64,000 nt of DNA from Belliella pelovolcani (GCF_900156785.1 NZ_FTOP01000004.1:1-64000); one strand, 5' to 3'; shown: positions 27,151 through 36,797, numbered from the stretch's first letter. Notes: generated from the sequence alone by a model not told the origin. A program made the numbers and translations.

Positions 27151-28002
27151 TTATTTAATTGATTTGATCAGTCGCTCATTAAGGCCAACATAATCTGGAT
27201 TTTTAGCCTCCTTGGCCATATTCATTGAACTTCTAGCGCTTTCTATGGCTTCTTTTTTCATGCCAAGTGCAAGTTCAATTTTAGCTTTCAAATGTACTGT
27301 CCAATACTTTGGGTCAGAATCAACCGATTTATTGATCCACTCTAGTGCCTGCCTCATGTCTTTGTTGTTGGTGAAATAGTAATTGGCAGCTTGATAGTAA
27401 AGTCCAGGGTTTGTAGGTTGTTGATCGATTACCAATTGCTTGATTTGAGCCATGACAATCGGGTCAACGTCTGTTTCAATTCTAAAGCGCACTCGAGTTT
27501 GTTCCCATTTGATAGAAACTGTGGCGCCTGTGTCAGTCATATCTACAAAACCTACTTCCATGGTTTCATACTTTTGACCAGTTTTGCCAGGCTTCACTTT
27601 GAATCTGAGATAATCATCTTCTTGATTATAACCTACAGCTCCCCAAAGCTTGGTATTTTTGGAAAGGATGATTGTCCATTCATTACGGTCAGGAATGCTG
27701 TAAATGGCATAACTACCTGCTGGAACTTCATTGCCTTCAATTTTAACGTCTGTAGAAAAAGTGATGATGGTTGCCGCATTTGCACCAGTTCTCCACACCT
27801 GTCCAAAAGGCACCAACTCACCAAAAATTTTTCTTCCTTTGGTACTTGGCCTACTGTATTCGATTTTAACATCAGTTAATCCTATTTTTTGAGCTATTGT
27901 CGCTGCAGGACTAGCCTGAGGCATCTCAATTTGCTGAGCATGAGCTGTTAAAACAAAAAACAGACTCAATGCTAACATCAATAATTTACTTGTAAAATTC
28001 AT
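27151..28002 (-). CDS. DUF2911 protein with TPR-like C-terminus
   Basis: 283 residues with a signal peptide MNFTSKLLMLALSLFFVLTAHA/QQ. The DUF2911 domain covers about 24-170, marked by KIEYSRPSTKGRKIFGELVP, FGQVWRTGANAATII, VPAGSYAIYSIPD and WGAVGYNQEDDYLR. A C-terminal TPR-like stretch follows (about 195-270: GLYYQAANYYFTNN, DMRQALEWINKSVDSDP). The family is almost restricted to Bacteroidota; function is unknown, and location is periplasmic or outer membrane. ATG at 28002. The 233-bp region upstream to the divergent gene at 28236 is AT-rich, with two TCTTCATCT words near 28038-28056. Confidence 0.85.
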   Translation of the reverse strand: MNFTSKLLMLALSLFFVLTAHAQQIEMPQASPAATIAQKIGLTDVKIEYSRPSTKGRKIFGELVPFGQVWRTGANAATIITFSTDVKIEGNEVPAGSYAIYSIPDRNEWTIILSKNTKLWGAVGYNQEDDYLRFKVKPGKTGQKYETMEVGFVDMTDTGATVSIKWEQTRVRFRIETDVDPIVMAQIKQLVIDQQPTNPGLYYQAANYYFTNNKDMRQALEWINKSVDSDPKYWTVHLKAKIELALGMKKEAIESARSSMNMAKEAKNPDYVGLNERLIKSIK

Positions 28003-28235
28003 TTTTATACTGGTTTTATGTGTTCATTTCAATAGTCTTCATCTAATCTTCATCTTTGCGTCTTTAAATTGGAATATTATTACTATTAGAAGAAAAAAAA
28101 CAATAATAATAAACGAGTACTAAGATTCGGTTATAGAAGATAGAGGCTAATTTGATTAAACTTTATCACACCTACAAACGAATCTTTTTAAAAATCTGCA
28201 TTAGAAATTAATTTAATTTTAGAAAATATTAACAA

Positions 28236-29156
28236 ATGGGATTAGCGATTATTTCACCTGGAAGAGATCCAGAAGCTTGGATTGAAAATATCAAGGAGCT
28301 TGATGCTGAAATTGATATTCAAGTCTATCCCAACATAGTTAGAAAAGAAGATGTGGAAGCAGTGATGCTTTGGAATCACCCAAAAGGATTGCTGAGTGAA
28401 TTTCCAAACTTAAAGCTGATCTGTTCTATGGGTGCAGGGGTTGATCATATTTTGTCTGATGATTCTATTCCTGCTCACTTACCGATAACAAGAATTATTG
28501 ATGAAAGATTGACTATTTCCATGACCAACTATGTGGTGATGGGCGTACTCAACTACCACAGACAATACCTCCGCTACCAAGAACAACAAGCCAAGAAAGT
28601 GTGGGACATGTCTAGTCCTGAAATAGAAATCAACGTAGGCGTACTTGGTGTAGGGGAGTTAGGGGGAGACGTGATTGAGAAGTTGAGATTGATGAAATTT
28701 AACGTTGCGGGCTATGGCAATTCACCAAAAAAAGATCTCCAGTATCCTTATTATTATGGAGAGCAGTTAGATGAATTTCTAAGCCAAGTCAATATGATCA
28801 TCTGTCTTCTACCGCTCACTCCACAAACCGAGAATTTCCTTGACAAAGACTTCTTCAATAGATGTAAGCCCGGTTCTTATATCATCAATGTGGCTAGAGG
28901 TAAGCATCTTGTAGAAGAGGATCTCCTAGAAGCAATAGAAGAAGATCAGATTTCAGGAGCTATGCTTGATGTTTTTCTTAATGAACCATTGCCAGAAGAA
29001 CACCCATTCTGGATAAATGATAGAATTATGGTAACACCACACATTGCAAGTGTTACAAACCCAAGTGCAGCAGCACCACAAATTCTTAGTAATTATTATC
29101 GTTTGCTTAATCAAAAACCTCTTGTCAATGTAATTGATAGAAATAGAGGTTACTAA
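28236..29156 (+). CDS. D-2-hydroxyacid dehydrogenase, GhrA-like
   Basis: 306 residues, the compact GhrA size. The Rossmann motif GVLGVGELGGDVIEKLR lies at about 137-153, and the catalytic residues are Arg in NVARGKHL (about 227), Glu in FLNEPLP (about 256) and His in TPHIASVT (about 275). These enzymes reduce glyoxylate or hydroxypyruvate with NADPH in the cytoplasm. The N-terminal AIISPGRDPEAWIENIK fits the same group. ATG at 28236. The universal stress protein gene starts 12 nt after its stop, so the two are likely one transcript. Confidence 0.85.
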   Translation: MGLAIISPGRDPEAWIENIKELDAEIDIQVYPNIVRKEDVEAVMLWNHPKGLLSEFPNLKLICSMGAGVDHILSDDSIPAHLPITRIIDERLTISMTNYVVMGVLNYHRQYLRYQEQQAKKVWDMSSPEIEINVGVLGVGELGGDVIEKLRLMKFNVAGYGNSPKKDLQYPYYYGEQLDEFLSQVNMIICLLPLTPQTENFLDKDFFNRCKPGSYIINVARGKHLVEEDLLEAIEEDQISGAMLDVFLNEPLPEEHPFWINDRIMVTPHIASVTNPSAAAPQILSNYYRLLNQKPLVNVIDRNRGY

Positions 29157-29168
29157 ACCCAAATAAAT

Positions 29169-30011
29169 ATGAAGACAAGTTTCAAAATTATCTGTCCCAC
29201 TGATTTTTCTGAATGTTCTTTGAATGCAATTGAATATGCAGCCAAACTAGGAGAGAAGTATGGTGCTGAGTTGTGTTTGCTTCACATTCCAGACAAAGAT
29301 GATTATCAGAAGCTTTCTGCTAAAGATTTTCATTCAGGAGACCAATATTCATTTATCAAAAAGAAATTAACCAACCTTCAAACAGCTGTCAAAGATGAAA
29401 GCTTGAGCAACGGGCTTAAGTCATGTACTTCTGAGATCAGAGAAGGGAAAATAGTCGACACTATAGTGAATTTTGCTGAAGAGCTAAACGCTGATCTTAT
29501 TGTTATGGGAACTGAAGGAGTCAATGACTTCAAAAAGAATTTTATTGGAACACGATCTTCGAAAGTAGTAGAAAAAGCATCAACTGATGTTCTCCTTGTT
29601 CCAAGAAAAGTATATTTCAAAGCCCCTAGAAAATTTGTCTACGCCACAGATTATATAGAAGAAGATAAAATTGCCATTCAAAAGATAGTGGAGTTAGCTG
29701 GTTTCTTTGATTCTGAAATTGATTTGGTTCACGTCAGTACCAAATCCAAATCTATTGATAAATCCCTTCACATGACTATGGTTGAAGAAATAAGACCATT
29801 TGTAAAATATGAAAAGGCTAACTATGTGTTAAAGTCGTACAGAGACGAACCTGGGTTAGGTTTGGAAAATTATCTGATTACAGCCAAAGGGGATGTGCTT
29901 GTTACTTTAAGCAAAAAGAAGAGCTGGTTTGACCAACTCTTCTCTCAAAACCTCTCCAGGAAAATGTCTTACTTTATCAATAAGCCATTGTTTGTGATCA
30001 AAAAGCTTTAG
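29169..30011 (+). CDS. Universal stress protein, two UspA domains
   Basis: 280 residues with two tandem Usp folds. The first (about 3-145) has IICPTDFSECSLNAIEYAAK and, near 110-145, ADLIVMGTEGVNDFKK...GTRSSKVVEKASTDVLLVP, which matches the GxxG-S/T ATP-binding pattern. The second (about 150-280) begins at KFVYATDYIEEDKIAIQ and ends in KPLFVIKKL; its nucleotide motif is less clear, so it may not bind ATP. A stress-response role is expected; the partner is unknown. Cotranscribed with the hydroxyacid dehydrogenase gene. Its stop abuts the 143-bp repeat at 30014. Confidence 0.85.
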   Translation: MKTSFKIICPTDFSECSLNAIEYAAKLGEKYGAELCLLHIPDKDDYQKLSAKDFHSGDQYSFIKKKLTNLQTAVKDESLSNGLKSCTSEIREGKIVDTIVNFAEELNADLIVMGTEGVNDFKKNFIGTRSSKVVEKASTDVLLVPRKVYFKAPRKFVYATDYIEEDKIAIQKIVELAGFFDSEIDLVHVSTKSKSIDKSLHMTMVEEIRPFVKYEKANYVLKSYRDEPGLGLENYLITAKGDVLVTLSKKKSWFDQLFSQNLSRKMSYFINKPLFVIKKL

Positions 30012-30013
30012 CT

Positions 30014-30156
30014 TTTATGTGTATCCGCATTCTCACCTGTAACCATATTATATTACGAATACACCTTAAATTCAGCTATTGTCGACCGTCGTTGGGAGAT
30101 GATTATCCGCTAGATCCTTTCGTTTTATTGAATCACTGGTGTCATTGCGGATAATC
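30014..30156. repeat. Dispersed repeat, copy A, between convergent genes
   Basis: The left end TTTATGTGTATCCGCA (30014-30029) and the right end GCGGATAATC (30147-30156) recur at 46994-47144. The ends are inverted around TATCCGC/GCGGATA. A further internal GATTATCCGC (30101-30110) pairs perfectly with the right end over 10 bp. It fills the gap between the usp stop and the TPR gene stop almost exactly. Confidence 0.55.
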
Positions 30157-30159
30157 TTA

Positions 30160-30867
30160 TTAGCTTTTCTTTGATTTCAAAACTGAACTGATAAAATCTA
30201 TAAATTCATTCCATGTGGATTTATCAGTAAATATTTTCTTGAAGGTATCCATGTAAGAATTCAAGGAAACAGACTTGGCAGGATTCTCTTGTTTCGGCAT
30301 GGAGAATGCTGCCTTTTTCTTAGTTTGGTCATCATTGCTAGGTTTTACATTTTCCTTTGGTTTGTAACCTACTAGGTCATCGGCTTTTTTAAACGAGCGC
30401 TGAGCCATTTCTTTGTAGCCTAATTTTTCCTCAACCAAACCTCTGTTATTGTATGCTACGGCATCTTCTGGATCCAATTCTATGGCTTTGGTATAGTCAT
30501 CGATAGCACCTTGCAAATCACCAATTCTGTCTTTGAAATATGCGCGACTTGAATACCGATAAGGGTTTCCTGGTTCTAAATTTAAAGCCCTGTCAAACTC
30601 AATAGCCGCTTCTTCATTTTGCTGCATCAAATGTAGCACTACTGCTCTATCACTGATGTAGCTAGGATTATAAGGCTCGAGGGAGGTGAGGTAATCAAAA
30701 TCTTCTAAAGCTCGATCAAATTTTCCAAGTCTTGTAAAAACCCTTGCTCTGAAAAAATAATATTCAGCATTACTATTGTCTACACTAATACAAGAGTCTA
30801 TGCTTATCAATGCTTCTTCAAATTTACCTTCTTTAAAATACGCTACGCTTTGCTCAAAACTTGCCAC
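30160..30867 (-). CDS. TPR-repeat protein
   Basis: 235 residues. About four tetratricopeptide repeats (residues 1-160) are visible: AVAYFKEGKFEEALISID, RARVFTRLGKFDRALEDFDY, YSSRAYFKDRIGDLQGAIDD and YNNRGLVEEKLGYKEMAQRS. A basic, low-complexity tail follows (170-210), then a short helix. No signal peptide, so cytoplasmic. A protein-interaction role is implied; no partner is evident. The start is GTG at 30867; no ATG precedes the first repeat in frame. Divergent from holA with about 130 bp between the starts. Confidence 0.82.
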   Translation of the reverse strand: MASFEQSVAYFKEGKFEEALISIDSCISVDNSNAEYYFFRARVFTRLGKFDRALEDFDYLTSLEPYNPSYISDRAVVLHLMQQNEEAAIEFDRALNLEPGNPYRYSSRAYFKDRIGDLQGAIDDYTKAIELDPEDAVAYNNRGLVEEKLGYKEMAQRSFKKADDLVGYKPKENVKPSNDDQTKKKAAFSMPKQENPAKSVSLNSYMDTFKKIFTDKSTWNEFIDFISSVLKSKKS

Positions 30868-30973
30868 AATCTTTTAATTTTTGTTCCTTATAAATACAAA
30901 AGTAAAGCCTATAAAGTTTAGAAGAAATTAAGATTAGAAAGATTGATGCACTTTTTAAAAAGTGAATTCTTTC

Positions 30974-30981
30974 TATCTTTG
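30974..30981 (+). promoter_or_regulatory. -7 box of the holA operon
   Basis: TATCTTTG matches TAnnTTTG exactly. It predicts a transcript start near 30987, 12 nt before the ATG at 30999, which argues against the in-frame TTG at 30984. A perfect 14-bp palindrome ACTTTTTAAAAAGT (30950-30963) covers the -33 region. Confidence 0.45.
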
Positions 30982-30998
30982 AATTGAAAAATTTGACC

Positions 30999-32021
30999 AT
31001 GCCAAGTAAAGCGGAAGACATCATCAAAGACCTCCATGCTGGGAAATATGCCCCAGTTTATTTTTTACAAGGGGAAGAACCCTATTTCATAGATGTAATT
31101 AGTGATTTTATTGAAAAAAATGCCATTCCTGAACATGAAAAAGGTTTCAATCAAACCATCATGTATGGTAAAGATGCACCTATGAATGCCATCATGAGCA
31201 ATGCCAGAAGATTCCCAATGATGGCCGAAAGGCAGGTCGTGATTGTAAAGGAAGCGCAAAATATTCCTGGCCTTGGTAAGGAAGAAGTTGACACTTTATT
31301 GCTCAATTACCTTCAAAATCCTCTCCCGAGTACCATTCTAGTCTTTGCGCATAAATATAAAGTATTGGATGGAAGGAAAGCTTTGGCAAAGGAGCTAGAT
31401 AAAAAGGCCATTCTTGTCAAATCTGACAAAGTCCCTGATTATAAAATGGCAGAGTGGGTTACCAGTTATATCAATTCCAAAGGCCATAAAATCGACAATA
31501 GAACAGCAGCTGTATTAGCTGAAAGTATTGGTAATAACCTAGAGGTAATGACCAATGAAATCGGAAAAATGCTTATCAATTTTACCGAGCCAACTCAAAT
31601 TGATGCCAACCATATTCACCGATTCATAGGAATCAATAAGGATTATAATAATTTTGAATTGACCAAAGCCGTAGGTGTCAAAGATGTGATCAAGGCTAAT
31701 AAAATCATCCATTATTTTGGACAAAATCCTAAGGGTCATCCTTTGATTCCATTGATTGCCTTGCTATTCAATTACTTTCAAAAAATAGCTATCACCCATG
31801 AACTGAAAGGAGCTTCTGATCAGGACTTGGCAAGAACGATTGGAGTTAATCCTTATTTTGTAAAAGAGTATCGCATAGCTGCAAAGAATTATAATTTGGG
31901 CAAGGTTATTGATTCGTTTTCGTATCTAAAAGAAGCAGATCTACGTTCTAAAGGCGTCAACGCAAATGGAATGGACGAGTCCCAAGTTCTTAAGGAGTTG
32001 ATATTTAAAATTATGCATTAA
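30999..32021 (+). CDS. holA: DNA polymerase III, delta subunit
   Basis: 340 residues from ATG 30999 (MPSKAEDIIKDLHAGKYAPV). HolA is the clamp-loader subunit that opens the beta clamp. The AAA-like domain I shows YFLQGEEPYFIDVISDF (about 20-36) and RRFPMMAERQVVIVKEAQ (about 66-83), the delta-specific block. The helical collar covers about 205-340 (GINKDYNNFELTKAVG, LKEADLRSKGVN). Length and lack of a functional P-loop fit delta subunits. It is the first gene of a nine-gene colinear run; the TPR gene starts 13 nt after its stop. Confidence 0.92.
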   Translation: MPSKAEDIIKDLHAGKYAPVYFLQGEEPYFIDVISDFIEKNAIPEHEKGFNQTIMYGKDAPMNAIMSNARRFPMMAERQVVIVKEAQNIPGLGKEEVDTLLLNYLQNPLPSTILVFAHKYKVLDGRKALAKELDKKAILVKSDKVPDYKMAEWVTSYINSKGHKIDNRTAAVLAESIGNNLEVMTNEIGKMLINFTEPTQIDANHIHRFIGINKDYNNFELTKAVGVKDVIKANKIIHYFGQNPKGHPLIPLIALLFNYFQKIAITHELKGASDQDLARTIGVNPYFVKEYRIAAKNYNLGKVIDSFSYLKEADLRSKGVNANGMDESQVLKELIFKIMH

Positions 32022-32034
32022 TCCAGCATATCAC

Positions 32035-35025
32035 ATGATAAAAAAATCACTTGCAATTTTTGGGCTTTTGGCTATCAGCCAATTGGCCAATGCGCAGTCA
32101 AGTTTGTATCAAAATAGTTCTCAAAAAATCCTCGATGATCATTTTGAACTTTATGACAAACAACTTTTTAGTGCTTCAAAGTATGAATTTGAAGCCCTGA
32201 AAGATATCAAGTTCACCAATGGAGAAGAAGCCTATGTAGACTTTTATCATGCCATATCAGCGCTTAAAATAGAAAACCCAGCAGCATCTGACTTAGTGTA
32301 TGCGTTTATTAGAAATCATCCTGAACATCCCAAAGTCAATGAAGCAGCCCATATTTTGGGTAATTTTTTCTTTGAAAGAAGAAACTATAGAGAGGCTATC
32401 CCAGCTTATCAAAAAGTAGATGTAAATAAGATTTGGCCTGACCAACGAGGAGAGGTGTTGTTCAAAATGGGGTATGCACAGTTCCAGCTAGAAGATTTTA
32501 CCAATGCTTTAGCCAATTTCAATCTAGTAAAAAGGGAAAGAACAGCATATACACCAGATGCTCAGTATTATGCTGGCTTTATCCATATGGAAAACCGACG
32601 TTTTGATCAGGCCATCACAGAATTTAAAGAAGCAGAAAAGTCCAGTTTCTATGCAGGTAAAATCCCCTATATGATAGCAGGGATCTATTATAGACAAGGC
32701 CTTTATGATGAATTGATCGCTTATGCTGAGCCTGTGATTGGTGCAAGAAGAAACCTTGACAGGAAAGAAGAAATTCATTTGTACTTAGCAGAAGCATATT
32801 TTGAAAAAAGGAATTTTACAAAAGCTGCTCAGAATTATGATGAGTTTATCAATTCCAGAAAGGGGACATTGGAAAGACCTCAAATATACAGAGCGGGCGT
32901 CGCGCAATATGAAATTCAAAATTATCAAAGAGCTACAGATTATTTCAAAGTCTCAGCTGTAGAGAATGACAAAATTGGACAAGTCTCCAGCTATTATTTG
33001 GGACACGCTTATCTTAAACTTAACAACCCTCAATTTGCAGCCACCAGCTTCAATGCAGCGTATAAAAGCGACGCTGATCCTAATATCAAAGAGGAAGCTT
33101 TGATCAACTATGCCAAAGTCAGTTTGGAGCGTGGAAGTTTTCAGGATGCCGTAAATGGTCTTGATACTTATTTGGATAATTATCCAAGAGGTAAGTATGC
33201 AAAAGAAGCTGAAGATCTCCTTGCTGACGCATTGATCAATACCAACAATTACCTCAGGGCTATAGAACAAATTGAGCGGATGCCAAATCGCTCTTCTAGA
33301 ATCAATGCAGCCTACCAAAAAGTATCCTTTTTCCAAGGTATTGTCTATTACAGGGATAAAAGATATGATCTGGCCACCACTTATTTTGATAAGGCCATCA
33401 ATACTCCTGTAGATAAGGACTTGGTCAATCAAGCATATTTTTGGAAAGCGGAGAATTTTGCTGCTAATAACAATATCAATGATGCCATCAAGTCTTATGA
33501 AAGGCTACAAGCCCTTAGACCAAGAGCCAATGATCCATATTTGATCAAATCTCATTATGGACTAGGATATGCTTACTTCAACACACAACAGTATCCAAAA
33601 GCAGAAGGACAATTTAAACTGTACGTAGAAAAACTTCAGCGCGCTGAGGACAAGGAATATTATGATGATGCCTTGGTTCGCTTAGGAGATACGTATTATG
33701 TACAGAAAAAATTCTCAGAAGCATTGAATACTTTCCAAAGGGCAGTCAGAGAAGGTAGTGCTTATACTGATTATGCACACTTCAGATCTGGTGTAGTTCA
33801 TAATTTTCAAAACAATAACCCAGAGGCAATCAATCAGTTAAATAGAGTTATTGATAATTTCACTTCAAGTTTGTATTTGGAAGATGCCATCTATAAAAAA
33901 GCGGAAATCAATATGGAAATGACTAGGTATTCCGATGCAAAAAGTGGTTTTACAAGATTGATCACCACGAGACCGAATAGTCAATTTATTCCTTATGCAC
34001 TTGAAGGCAGAGCAATTGCCAATTATTCTTTGCAGCAATACAACGAAACGATTGAAGATTATAAGCGGATTTTAGAAAATCATCCTAATGCTTCTAATGC
34101 GGAAGCGGCCCTTGTCGGATTACAAGAAGCCTTAGCTTTGCAAAACAGGTCTGCTGAATTTTCGCAATACCTATCAAGGTACAGAAACGCTAATCCAGAC
34201 AATCAAAGTCTCCAAAACTTGGAGTTTGAGGCAGCAAAAAGTCTCTACTTCTCAAACTCCAATCAGCAAGCGATAAAAGCTTTTGAAGATTATTTGAGAA
34301 ACTACCCTCAAGCAGGCAAAAAAGCGGAGGCTATCAATTTCATGGCAGAATCATATTACAAACTCAATAATAAAACTGAGGCATTGAAATTCTTCTATCA
34401 AATAGATGCGATGAAAGAGTCTCCACAGCGGCTGAGAGCTGTACAGAGAATTGCTTCCATTGAGCTAGAAAATAAAAATTACGCCAAGGCGATGCCTTAT
34501 TTAAGAGAGTCTGGTAAAAATGCCAGAAATAAACTCGAAGAATATGAAGCTTTCAAAGGTTTGATGGATGCACATTACTTTAGCAATGCATTTGACTCGG
34601 CAATATTTTATGCTGACAGGGTTATCAATCTTGGTAACGTGATGGCTGATGCCATACCTGTAGCCATGCTACTAAAAGCCAAAGCTCAGTTTAGAAGAGG
34701 AAATGCAAATGCTGCGGAAGAAACTTTGATGGATTTAATCAATGATTATAAAACCGTACATGGAGCTGAGGGATTATTTCTCTTAGCTGAGAGTTATTCA
34801 AAAAGAGGTAATTATACGCAGTCAAATGATGCGATTTTCGATTTCTCTGCGCCTTTCTCTTCACATGCATATTGGTATGGAAAGTGCTTTATCCAACTCG
34901 CTGATAATTTCCTTTCCTTAGGAGAAACCTTCCAAGCTAAAGCCACATTGGAGTCGGTAGTAGAGCAGTCCAAGGATGAAGAGATTCGTAGAACTGCCCA
35001 GCAAAAATTGAGTCAATTGAAATAA
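32035..35025 (+). CDS. Large periplasmic TPR protein (YbgF/BamD-like repeats)
   Basis: 996 residues with signal peptide MIKKSLAIFGLLAISQLANA/QS. The mature protein is nearly all tetratricopeptide repeats, about 20 of them, each of the A-x-x-Y-x-x-A-F type: NFFFERRNYREAIPAYQKV, GYAQFQLEDFTNALANFN, DYFKVSAVENDKIGQVSSYY, YFKLYVEKLQ and AIKAFEDYLRNYPQAGKKAE. Such long periplasmic TPR superhelices are seen beside Tol/TonB-like systems and lipid or protein sorting machinery. It lies 23 nt before the beta-barrel gene. I infer it bridges the outer membrane to the inner-membrane motor encoded downstream. Function unproven. Confidence 0.85.
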   Translation: MIKKSLAIFGLLAISQLANAQSSLYQNSSQKILDDHFELYDKQLFSASKYEFEALKDIKFTNGEEAYVDFYHAISALKIENPAASDLVYAFIRNHPEHPKVNEAAHILGNFFFERRNYREAIPAYQKVDVNKIWPDQRGEVLFKMGYAQFQLEDFTNALANFNLVKRERTAYTPDAQYYAGFIHMENRRFDQAITEFKEAEKSSFYAGKIPYMIAGIYYRQGLYDELIAYAEPVIGARRNLDRKEEIHLYLAEAYFEKRNFTKAAQNYDEFINSRKGTLERPQIYRAGVAQYEIQNYQRATDYFKVSAVENDKIGQVSSYYLGHAYLKLNNPQFAATSFNAAYKSDADPNIKEEALINYAKVSLERGSFQDAVNGLDTYLDNYPRGKYAKEAEDLLADALINTNNYLRAIEQIERMPNRSSRINAAYQKVSFFQGIVYYRDKRYDLATTYFDKAINTPVDKDLVNQAYFWKAENFAANNNINDAIKSYERLQALRPRANDPYLIKSHYGLGYAYFNTQQYPKAEGQFKLYVEKLQRAEDKEYYDDALVRLGDTYYVQKKFSEALNTFQRAVREGSAYTDYAHFRSGVVHNFQNNNPEAINQLNRVIDNFTSSLYLEDAIYKKAEINMEMTRYSDAKSGFTRLITTRPNSQFIPYALEGRAIANYSLQQYNETIEDYKRILENHPNASNAEAALVGLQEALALQNRSAEFSQYLSRYRNANPDNQSLQNLEFEAAKSLYFSNSNQQAIKAFEDYLRNYPQAGKKAEAINFMAESYYKLNNKTEALKFFYQIDAMKESPQRLRAVQRIASIELENKNYAKAMPYLRESGKNARNKLEEYEAFKGLMDAHYFSNAFDSAIFYADRVINLGNVMADAIPVAMLLKAKAQFRRGNANAAEETLMDLINDYKTVHGAEGLFLLAESYSKRGNYTQSNDAIFDFSAPFSSHAYWYGKCFIQLADNFLSLGETFQAKATLESVVEQSKDEEIRRTAQQKLSQLK

Positions 35026-35048
35026 TCACCTGAGAAGAAAAGACCTAT

Positions 35049-36713
35049 ATGAATAAGCAATTGATAATCAAATACACCTTGCTTTTAAGCTTTTCAGGGC
35101 TGACCATGCAATCATGGGCACAGCAAAGGGGAGAGGTTCAAGATCAAGAATTTATCATTCGAAAAGATAGGGTTCTCACCCTACCTACGCAACCGAGGAA
35201 TTTTGAGAGAATTCCAGTGCTACCCACGCCAAAAAGTAACCTGAATTTCAATTATAAGGTTGAACCTTTCTTTCTATCACTTCCCCCGCTAGAAATCAAA
35301 CCAGAAGCTGCTCAAAAAAGCTTTCCAAGAAATCTGGAAGAACTTTATCCAGGTTTTGCAAAACTAGGTTTTGGGAATTATACCTCGCCACTTGTAGAAT
35401 TGAGGTATAATAATTGGGAAGATGGGGATTATAACTTTGGTGTTAAAGTCAAACATGAAGGGTTCTATACAGGACCAGTTGGAGGGGCTAATTCTGCTGA
35501 AAATCATACCAGTGTTGGGTTGAATGGAACGCTTTTTAGAGACTATTTTGAGCTTTACGGAAAAGTTAACTATGATCGGGACGCTTACAATTTCTATGGA
35601 TATGATCCTGATAATGAGTTATTAGCTGATTTCATCACACCTGAGAATATTTTCAATACTTTCAAAGTCAAAGCAGGTATTAGCAACTTGGAAAAAATGT
35701 CTGAGTTGAATTATGATGCTAATATTGGTGTGAGATTGTTCAACGACAGCTTTGCGGCTGTTGAAAATGAATTTCTAATCAATGGTAAAGCCGACTTTTG
35801 GTTTTCTGAATATATGAAGACAGAAGTCAATGGCAATCTTTCGTTGACAAGACCTGCAGATGAACTATACAGAGATATCAATAGGAATTATTTTAAGATC
35901 CAGCCTAATGTAGTGTACAGAAAAGGAGGATTACATCTAAGTGCTGGAGCCAATATCATCTTTGAAAATGATATTACGGCAAATAAGAAGTCAGATTTTC
36001 ATGTCTATCCAGCAATCAATGCCTCGTACATGATTCAAGATGGATTTGGTGTATATGCAGGCTATGAAGGAGATGTTTTGAGGAAAACCTACTATGACTT
36101 TGTGATGGAAAATCCATTTTTGGGTCCAAGTGAACAATTACTCAACACCACTCAAAATATCCTAGCAAAAGCAGGAGTCAAAGGTGTAATCAATGGAGAG
36201 TTCAGTTACGAAGCAGGAGTAGCTGTAGGGCAATTTGCCAATATGCACTTCTTCACTAGTGATCCTGTAGATACATTGAAGTTTAATTTGGTTTATGACT
36301 CTGATACTCGTTTAATTAATTACAATGCCAAAGTCAATTGGGAATACCAAGATTGGTATAAGCTGACAGGTGCAGTCAACTATTACCAATATACACTCAC
36401 AGACCTTCAGGCAGCATTTCATAGACCAGAATGGGAATTTACCTTGGGAAATACCTTCAAACCAACGGAAAAACTCCTCATCCATGCAAATGCAAATTTA
36501 ATGGGGGGGATAGTAGCCTTTAATCCTGGTATTGAAGGGACCACAGTACTACCTGCCATCCTAGATTTACACATCAAAGCGGATTATAAAATCACTGATC
36601 GATTCTCCATATTTGCCGTAGGAAATAACTTACTCAATCAGCGAAATCAGAGATTCTTAAACTATCCAGTTAGAGGAATTCAGGGAATTGGAGGATTGAC
36701 AGTCAAGTTTTAA
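35049..36713 (+). CDS. Outer-membrane beta-barrel protein (TonB-dependent-receptor-like, plug not recognised)
   Basis: 554 residues with signal peptide MNKQLIIKYTLLLSFSGLTM...WA/QQ. The N-terminal stretch (25-100) is a proline-rich periplasmic segment without the carboxypeptidase-D-like domain or plug of typical SusC-type receptors. From about 100 onward alternating aromatic strands mark a barrel: FAKLGFGNYTSPLVELRYNN, YNFGVKVKHEGFYTGP, YFKIQPNVVYRKGGLHLSAG, ending in DRFSIFAVGNNLLNQRNQRF and a terminal Phe (GLTVKF), the outer-membrane insertion signal. The export substrate or partner is unknown. It follows the TPR gene by 23 nt, so they are cotranscribed. Confidence 0.78.
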   Translation: MNKQLIIKYTLLLSFSGLTMQSWAQQRGEVQDQEFIIRKDRVLTLPTQPRNFERIPVLPTPKSNLNFNYKVEPFFLSLPPLEIKPEAAQKSFPRNLEELYPGFAKLGFGNYTSPLVELRYNNWEDGDYNFGVKVKHEGFYTGPVGGANSAENHTSVGLNGTLFRDYFELYGKVNYDRDAYNFYGYDPDNELLADFITPENIFNTFKVKAGISNLEKMSELNYDANIGVRLFNDSFAAVENEFLINGKADFWFSEYMKTEVNGNLSLTRPADELYRDINRNYFKIQPNVVYRKGGLHLSAGANIIFENDITANKKSDFHVYPAINASYMIQDGFGVYAGYEGDVLRKTYYDFVMENPFLGPSEQLLNTTQNILAKAGVKGVINGEFSYEAGVAVGQFANMHFFTSDPVDTLKFNLVYDSDTRLINYNAKVNWEYQDWYKLTGAVNYYQYTLTDLQAAFHRPEWEFTLGNTFKPTEKLLIHANANLMGGIVAFNPGIEGTTVLPAILDLHIKADYKITDRFSIFAVGNNLLNQRNQRFLNYPVRGIQGIGGLTVKF

Positions 36714-36742
36714 ATAATAATGGGACAACCCAAACCATATAA

Positions 36743-36773
36743 TTTGCGAATTGATGCAATTGTCTTAGTTTCG
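36743..36773 (+). promoter_or_regulatory. Internal promoter in front of the SPOR gene
   Basis: TTTG (36743-36746), a 19-nt spacer and TAGTTTCG (36766-36773, one base off TAnnTTTG). It would start transcription about 18 nt before the ATG at 36798 and let the SPOR-ExbB-ExbD-TonB block be made independently of holA. Confidence 0.4.
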
Positions 36774-36797
36774 TAGGTTAATCCAGAAGAAAAATCA

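Noticed and set aside
30984-30998. TTG start for holA
   Set aside because: The predicted transcript start near 30987 lies after it; ATG 30999 opens at the conserved N-terminus.
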